Shown here in pieces: positions 6,533 to 9,870 of a DNA stretch of 9,870 bases. Numbering within the stretch: position 1 is the stretch's first letter; every line of letters begins with the position of its first letter. This DNA is from Nitrososphaerota archaeon (lineage in GTDB: Archaea; Thermoproteota; Nitrososphaeria; Nitrososphaerales; CADDZS01), in assembly GCA_013288145.1 (NCBI GenBank), contig JABDCJ010000073.1, positions 1 to 9,870 on the forward strand, in the 5' to 3' direction. Under the pieces are notes generated by a model, which saw nothing but the letters and a program-made list of their open reading frames with translations, was not told the DNA's origin and searched no databases. A program made the position numbers and the translations under genes.

Positions 6533-7393
6533 CTATGCCTCGGTTACTGTAATTGTCACACTGCGAGATGGTACGGTGTTGCAGTAGCAATTTGTGGTAA
6601 CTAAAACAGAGTACGTTCCCTTTGGAATCAGACTTGGATCAAAACTGCAGGACAACGAAGATGTGACCGAGGTCGTGGTAGCACTAAGGGTAGGGTTCCA
6701 TGCAGTTACGCCACATGAGTCGCTGCAGTAAGTCGATGTCGAACAAAAACCTCCCGAAATTACAGTAGAGTAGTATATTGTTCCAGTGTAGTTTCCCGTA
6801 CCTGTTGCAGTGATCGCAGAATTGGCAGCTTGACCTGCAGGCACTGTAATGCTAGTTGGATTGGCAGAAATCGTAAAGCTGGGGACGCAGCAGGAATTCA
6901 CAGTCATCGTGACGTTAGCAGAGTGAGTTATCCCATAACAACATCCACCTTGGATGTTTATCCCTGTAATTTTTATTTGATAGGTGGTCGCAAGAGTGCT
7001 GGTAGTAGCGTTGACGTGAATACTGTTTCCTGTTCCACCATTTGCCTTCAGCGGTAGATCATAGCAACACTGGTGGAACGCAAGGCCGTTAGAAGTGCAG
7101 ACGCCTTTATTGTTGCAAGTCTGGCTGGCTGATGGAGTGACTCCATGAACGCCAAAGTTTATGGTTCCAGATAATCCACAGATGCTCTTGAATCCTACTC
7201 CAATGCTTGCTCCAGCACCTCCCTTCACGATTGTGAGGGCAGTAGGAGATACAGTAATTGAAAAATCGGGTTTACAGGTCGCGGCGGAGGCAACCCCGAA
7301 AACTGGCGCCACCTGGAATGCTGAAACGACCAAAACAATGGAAATGAAAATCAGGACCAATCGGCTTGCTCTTATCGCGCTAGTAATCGGCAA
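6533..7393 (-). CDS. Exported Cys-rich protein with two Ig-like repeats
   Basis: A 286-residue protein. Residues 1-38 form a signal peptide with core LVLIFISIVLVVSAF and likely cleavage at ASA-A near 37-38. The mature chain has two related beta-sandwich-like units, 43-165 (DFSITVSPTALTIVKGGAGA, ending ANVTMTVN) and 171-284 (PSFTISANPTSITVPAGQAA, ending SVTITVTEA). They resemble the FS-I-S-x-x-P-x-S-x-T-V-x-x-G extracellular repeats of archaeal and bacterial surface proteins. Sixteen cysteines, with three CC pairs (QCCYD, GGCCYG, SCCVP), suggest a disulfide-stapled protein outside the cell. NYT and NVT sequons offer N-glycosylation sites. No membrane anchor follows. The start is a TTG at 7393: no ATG or GTG is in frame between it and the upstream stop, and the signal peptide follows directly. 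An AT-rich TTAATTA at 7430-7436 could act as promoter. Ligand and role are unknown. Confidence 0.75.
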   Translation of the reverse strand: MPITSAIRASRLVLIFISIVLVVSAFQVAPVFGVASAATCKPDFSITVSPTALTIVKGGAGASIGVGFKSICGLSGTINFGVHGVTPSASQTCNNKGVCTSNGLAFHQCCYDLPLKANGGTGNSIHVNATTSTLATTYQIKITGINIQGGCCYGITHSANVTMTVNSCCVPSFTISANPTSITVPAGQAANSAITATGTGNYTGTIYYSTVISGGFCSTSTYCSDSCGVTAWNPTLSATTTSVTSSLSCSFDPSLIPKGTYSVLVTTNCYCNTVPSRSVTITVTEA

Positions 7394-7527
7394 CTCGCTA
7401 TCGGAATTACTACTATCGGCATAGTACTAATTAAGGCTTGCGAGAATGTATTTCTCACTCACGAGGAGGGCGTGTTGCCGGTCACTTCTTACGGAGATAG
7501 CTCGGCGGCCTCGTGGATCTGATCTAA

Positions 7528-7692
7528 GATAAGATTGGTTGTCCAGACCTTAAGCTAATCAAAGACAAGAAGATCGAGTTCGTTGAGGTCAAATAGAACA
7601 GTGAGTTTGTAAAGTCCGTCACTTTATCTCAAAGCTATGAGTTACACTCGCTCAAACCGGAACTTTGGCATTCGCTACATCAACCACAATAG
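7528..7692 (+). pseudogene. Remnant of a PD-(D/E)XK (VRR-NUC-like) nuclease
   Basis: Between a TAA at 7525 and a TAG at 7594 the plus strand encodes GCPDLKLIKDKKIEFVEVK (7537-7593), a close match to the G-x-PD...FVEVK active-site motif of VRR-NUC and related PD-(D/E)XK nucleases. The PD, the E of EVK and the K are all present. After the TAG the frame stays open for 31 codons and reads NSEFVKSVTLSQSYELHSLK, which looks protein-like. A single TGG-to-TAG change could explain the stop. There is no start, and the N-terminal half of the domain is not recognisable upstream, where more stops occur (7498, 7525). It overlaps the tail of the minus-strand aldolase remnant, so the last 15-20 codons are uncertain. 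Confidence 0.4.
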
Positions 7693-7873
7693 ACAGAATT
7701 CGCTTCCTTTCTTCGTCCGTGAACTTGAAGAATTCTCTGACAATGATCCCTGGAGCGATGTCGTGAACTCTACAAAATCTAACAATTGACCTCTGGCCTT
7801 CCTCGTTTGTCTCTCCCGCTCCTTCACGGACAGGGGTTGCCATGGCGGGAATTATCCCCTTTGGCTTTTCCAA
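7652..7873 (-). pseudogene. Truncated dihydrodipicolinate synthase-family (DapA-like) gene
   Basis: A 73-codon frame from a TTG at 7873 encodes the first quarter of a DHDPS/N-acetylneuraminate lyase-type aldolase: GIIPAMATPVREGAGETNEE, then SIVRFCRVHDIAPGII, then REFFKFTDEERKRILSIVVD and a final KVPV. Intact members run about 290-300 residues. The stretch where family members carry the catalytic LG-x-TTGE is shortened here to GIIVREFF, so the conserved Thr pair is gone. A TGA follows VPV where the family has VPVIAG. The same frame then reads ASVTHSFE, reminiscent of the next family strand, before another stop. It is therefore a decayed gene, not a short functional one. The intact parent would have been a class I Schiff-base aldolase acting on pyruvate. 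No other gene of lysine or sugar-acid metabolism is nearby. Confidence 0.65.
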
Positions 7874-7923
7874 TGATATTGACGATATCCTCTATTCTTT
7901 ACGCCGGTTTGAATTCTTATTGT

Positions 7924-7933
7924 CTTTATATGG
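7924..7933 (+). promoter_or_regulatory. Archaeal TATA box upstream of the KaiC-like/7TM pair
   Basis: CTTTATATGG is a near-consensus archaeal TATA box. Transcription would start around 7953-7957, leaving a leader of about 85 nt before the GTG at 8042. A 34-codon ORF beginning at the ATG at 7930 overlaps the box, so it would not be in this transcript from its start. Confidence 0.55.
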
Positions 7934-8041
7934 AGTCTATGAAACGAACCGATTTAGATTGTCATCCAATTGATCATTCAAATTCGGTATTTGGAACCAT
8001 TGCGGTGACCAAATCAGAAAAAGGAGCTCCATGAAAAGAAG

Positions 8042-8713
8042 GTGGCCTCAACAGGTATTGCATCGCTTGATCACTTAATCGGTGGAGATGGATACCCGGA
8101 CAAATCTGTTGTGCTGATCGTTGGAGCGCCGGGGCTGGGCAAAGAAGCACTGAATTATTGGTTCACCCATTCGGGATTGCTTCAAGGAGATTTCTGCCTG
8201 TATGTAACGAGGCACTCCGTACAAGAAGTCTTGAAAGGAGCGAAGTCATTTGGATTGAGCTTTGAAACTAGAGTTCCGTTTTGGATCGCTAGAGACGGAG
8301 GACAATTGAAGTGTAATGTAAACGACCTAACCTCTCTGTCCTTTAGCATCAAGGAAGTCCTGAAGAAAAACAACGATCGAAAGATCAGGATCGTGATTGA
8401 TGCTCTTTCTTCGTTGCTCATGCTCAATCCTCCTGAAACAATCTATAATTTTCTTAACAACCTTTTTGATGAAATCAAAAAGTTCGATGTTGTTTTGCTG
8501 AGCACCGTCGAAGACGGGATGCATCAGCCACAGACGCTAGTTGCGATGCAGGAACTTTTTGACGGGGTCGTCGAATTCAGGCTGTATGAGGAAGGTCTTC
8601 GTGTGACTCCCCTGCTCCGGATCAGAAAAATGCTCGGAGTCCAGCCGGAATTAGGGTACTATAGTTTCTCTTTTTCTAAGAATGGAATGGAGGTAAGTGC
8701 CTACGTTAAGTGA
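8042..8713 (+). CDS. KaiC/RAD55-like RecA-superfamily protein, probably catalytically impaired
   Basis: A 223-residue single-domain protein of the KaiC/GvpD/RAD55 type. It begins with the family signature TGIASLDHLIGG. Walker A is GAPGLGKE (28-35), with Glu replacing the usual Ser/Thr after Lys34. Walker B is IRIVID (115-120). After strand 2 family members carry a Glu pair (FVTFEE in KaiC) that activates water; here the matching YVTRHS (54-59) has Arg-His. The following VLKGAKSFGLSFE aligns well with KaiC, so the substitution is not an alignment artefact. ATP binding may persist, but hydrolysis is doubtful. This recalls the archaeal group described as inactivated RecA-superfamily ATPases linked to signal transduction. 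The GTG at 8042 is the only usable start in this frame; GGAG at 8023-8026 is 15 bases away, a weak spacing. It overlaps the next gene by 17 bp. Confidence 0.85.
   Translation: MASTGIASLDHLIGGDGYPDKSVVLIVGAPGLGKEALNYWFTHSGLLQGDFCLYVTRHSVQEVLKGAKSFGLSFETRVPFWIARDGGQLKCNVNDLTSLSFSIKEVLKKNNDRKIRIVIDALSSLLMLNPPETIYNFLNNLFDEIKKFDVVLLSTVEDGMHQPQTLVAMQELFDGVVEFRLYEEGLRVTPLLRIRKMLGVQPELGYYSFSFSKNGMEVSAYVK
8689..8694 (+). promoter_or_regulatory. Shine-Dalgarno site within the KaiC-like gene for the 7TM gene
   Basis: GGAGGT is a strong anti-16S match located in the last codons of the upstream gene. Only two bases separate it from the GTG at 8697, shorter than the usual 5-9. No other start codon is placed better in this frame, so it probably still serves the 7TM gene. 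Confidence 0.5.
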
Positions 8714-9500
8714 TTATGACGTTGAACTAGTGGTCGGATTCATCATTATCCTTCTCATGTTTGCGTACGCGGCCTTTTGGGGTTTCAACCTCAGGACGAA
8801 ACTCACGATCAAGCTATATCGAACCCAAGCGTTGGGAATTGGTCTTGTAAGCATCGGCATCGGATACTTTGCTTACTTTTTTGGGTTTCCTTCAAATATC
8901 TCTCCATTACCTTCCTCGGGTGCTTTAGGCAATCTTACTTTTGTCTCAATTTTTTATGCGATACTACCGCTGTTCTACTGGACGGACGTCTCCCTGCTCA
9001 CACTTCGAGAATCCGATCCTTTAGAACGTGATCAATTCCAATGGAGCCGGGTCAGAATTGTACTTTGGCTCCTTATCATCGCAACTTTGATCATAAACAC
9101 CGTGCTGACTATCTACATCAGTCTCCCCGGAAATCAAAATGCACAGTTACAAGGGCCATTCATTCTTCAGGCGTTTACCGTCGTGACCCCGCTTGCAGTC
9201 CCGCTTACTGCCGCCGCAATTTTGCTTCCACTAGCGGCTCGCAGATCGAGAGACTTTACGATGCGGCGGCACTTGAAATGGTTTGCGTTATCTGCCGTTT
9301 TCCTTGCGTCTGCATTTGTAGTTTCGGTTTTGGTTTTTGCTTTTTTGGGCACTGATACATTTCCGAATCCCTTTCTTGCCTCGGGCATCCAAATTTTGTT
9401 TTTCTTTGCAGCAGGATATTCACTTTATAGGAGCGCCAGAGCAATCGTGCCCCTTTACCGGTTTCCAGAAAATATTCAGATTAGAAGTACCGCGTCTTGA
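8697..9500 (+). CDS. Seven-transmembrane protein coupled to the KaiC-like gene
   Basis: A 267-residue protein with seven hydrophobic spans at about 8-30, 44-64, 78-100, 119-142, 155-180, 194-217 and 226-246. Basic loops (NLRTKLTIKLYR; RESDPLERDQFQWSRVR; AARRSRDFTMRRHLK) and a basic C-terminus predict an N-out, C-in topology, as in 7TM receptors and the 7TM input modules of some histidine kinases. The last span has no lysine, so it is not a retinal-binding rhodopsin. No signalling output domain is attached, so the overlapping KaiC-like protein may be its cytoplasmic partner. A strong Shine-Dalgarno match GGAGGT (8689-8694) lies inside the upstream gene, but only 2 bases from the GTG at 8697. 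Translational coupling is likely, and a later in-frame GTG in GTGGTCGG (codon near residue 12) is a less attractive alternative. The exact family is not recognised. Confidence 0.8.
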   Translation: MPTLSDYDVELVVGFIIILLMFAYAAFWGFNLRTKLTIKLYRTQALGIGLVSIGIGYFAYFFGFPSNISPLPSSGALGNLTFVSIFYAILPLFYWTDVSLLTLRESDPLERDQFQWSRVRIVLWLLIIATLIINTVLTIYISLPGNQNAQLQGPFILQAFTVVTPLAVPLTAAAILLPLAARRSRDFTMRRHLKWFALSAVFLASAFVVSVLVFAFLGTDTFPNPFLASGIQILFFFAAGYSLYRSARAIVPLYRFPENIQIRSTAS

Positions 9501-9870
9501 TAGAAACAGAAATCTATCTCTAGTTCACTAAGCGATATATTTTCATATTGATAGACGTGCGACTCGAATTACACCGAATTTCGATCCAAAGAAGAGAATC
9601 ACCGTTTGGAGAAAGATTTACCCCGCGATCCGTAAACGAGATACCTACCCCTAATGTATTAGAACCTGGTTCGATAGCAAAATGTTAGACGTGTCTACCA
9701 ACAAGTGAGCCACGAGTTTTCCCTTCTACGTCAATTTCACTAACCCGTGATGAACTACTCTGAAGTCAAGGTCAAACTCCTTTTCATATTCAGATTCAAT
9801 TAGTCCTACTACCCCCAATGATTTTTTTCTCCTTACTCCAGGTTGATCCACCAATTAGTAATCAACAAAA
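9501..9870. other. Gene-poor end of window with a weak minus-strand ORF
   Basis: No secure gene. On the minus strand a 42-codon frame (9726-9854, TTG start) encodes an acidic-rich stretch with GLIESEYEKEFDLDFRVVHH. After its TAG the frame continues to 9657 with KGKLVAHLLVDTSNILLS. The composition is protein-like, and one stop could have broken a small gene, but no family is recognised. I see no tRNA, terminator hairpin or repeat here. Confidence 0.3.

Noticed and set aside
7626..7649. Both remnants (aldolase and nuclease) claiming the same bases
   Set aside because: ASVTHSFE on the minus strand and SVTLSQSYELHS on the plus strand overlap. Only one can be true homology here, so neither is used as primary evidence.
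7930..8034. 34-codon ORF just upstream of the KaiC-like gene
   Set aside because: Its start overlaps the TATA box, so the likely transcript begins after it. There is no domain.
8697..9500. Microbial rhodopsin for the 7TM protein
   Set aside because: Seven spans with the right topology, but the last span lacks the retinal-binding lysine and no rhodopsin motifs are present.
9655..9685. T-loop-like GGTTCGAT suggesting a tRNA
   Set aside because: No matching acceptor, D or anticodon arms can be folded around it.

Overview
The window looks like an accessory region of an archaeal chromosome, most likely from the Thaumarchaeota (Nitrososphaeria) or a related soil lineage. The basis is a KaiC/RAD55-type RecA-superfamily protein next to a membrane protein, archaeal-type TATA boxes (clearest CTTTATATGG at 7924-7933), TTG/GTG starts with short or absent leaders, and secreted Thr-rich or Cys-rich proteins. 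The lineage is inference: there is no rRNA, tRNA or housekeeping gene to anchor it.

Layout. 18-860 (+): a class I SAM-dependent methyltransferase. 950-2350: a regulatory cluster with a ribbon-helix-helix (RHH) protein (-), a Mrr-N-like winged-helix protein (-) and a second copy of the RHH protein's C-terminal domain (+), which has lost its N-terminal DNA-binding part, probably by a 2-bp frameshift. A GNRA-loop hairpin plus T-run follows it. 2351-3163 is mostly gene-free and holds a remnant of another RHH protein. 3164-4924 (+): a tandem-HTH/coiled-coil protein, then a small protein with a disordered N-terminus and a C-terminal LuxR/sigma-4-like HTH.

4961-7393: a cell-surface block. Two exported proteins lie on the minus strand: one extremely Thr-rich (about 317 residues) and one with two Ig-like repeats and 16 cysteines. 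Between them lies a plus-strand 64-residue single-span membrane protein. Both exported proteins contain the tetrapeptide CCVP.

7394-7900 is a graveyard: a truncated dihydrodipicolinate-synthase-family gene (-) lacking its catalytic TTG motif, and a plus-strand scrap with a PD-(D/E)XK (VRR-NUC-like) motif broken by stops. 8042-9500 (+) is the most interesting intact module: a KaiC-like protein whose catalytic residues appear degenerate, overlapping a 7-transmembrane protein by 17 bp, with one TATA box upstream of both. A membrane sensor coupled to a nucleotide-binding switch that does not hydrolyse ATP is the simplest reading, but that function is inferred. 9501-9870 holds only a weak minus-strand ORF that may be a decayed gene.
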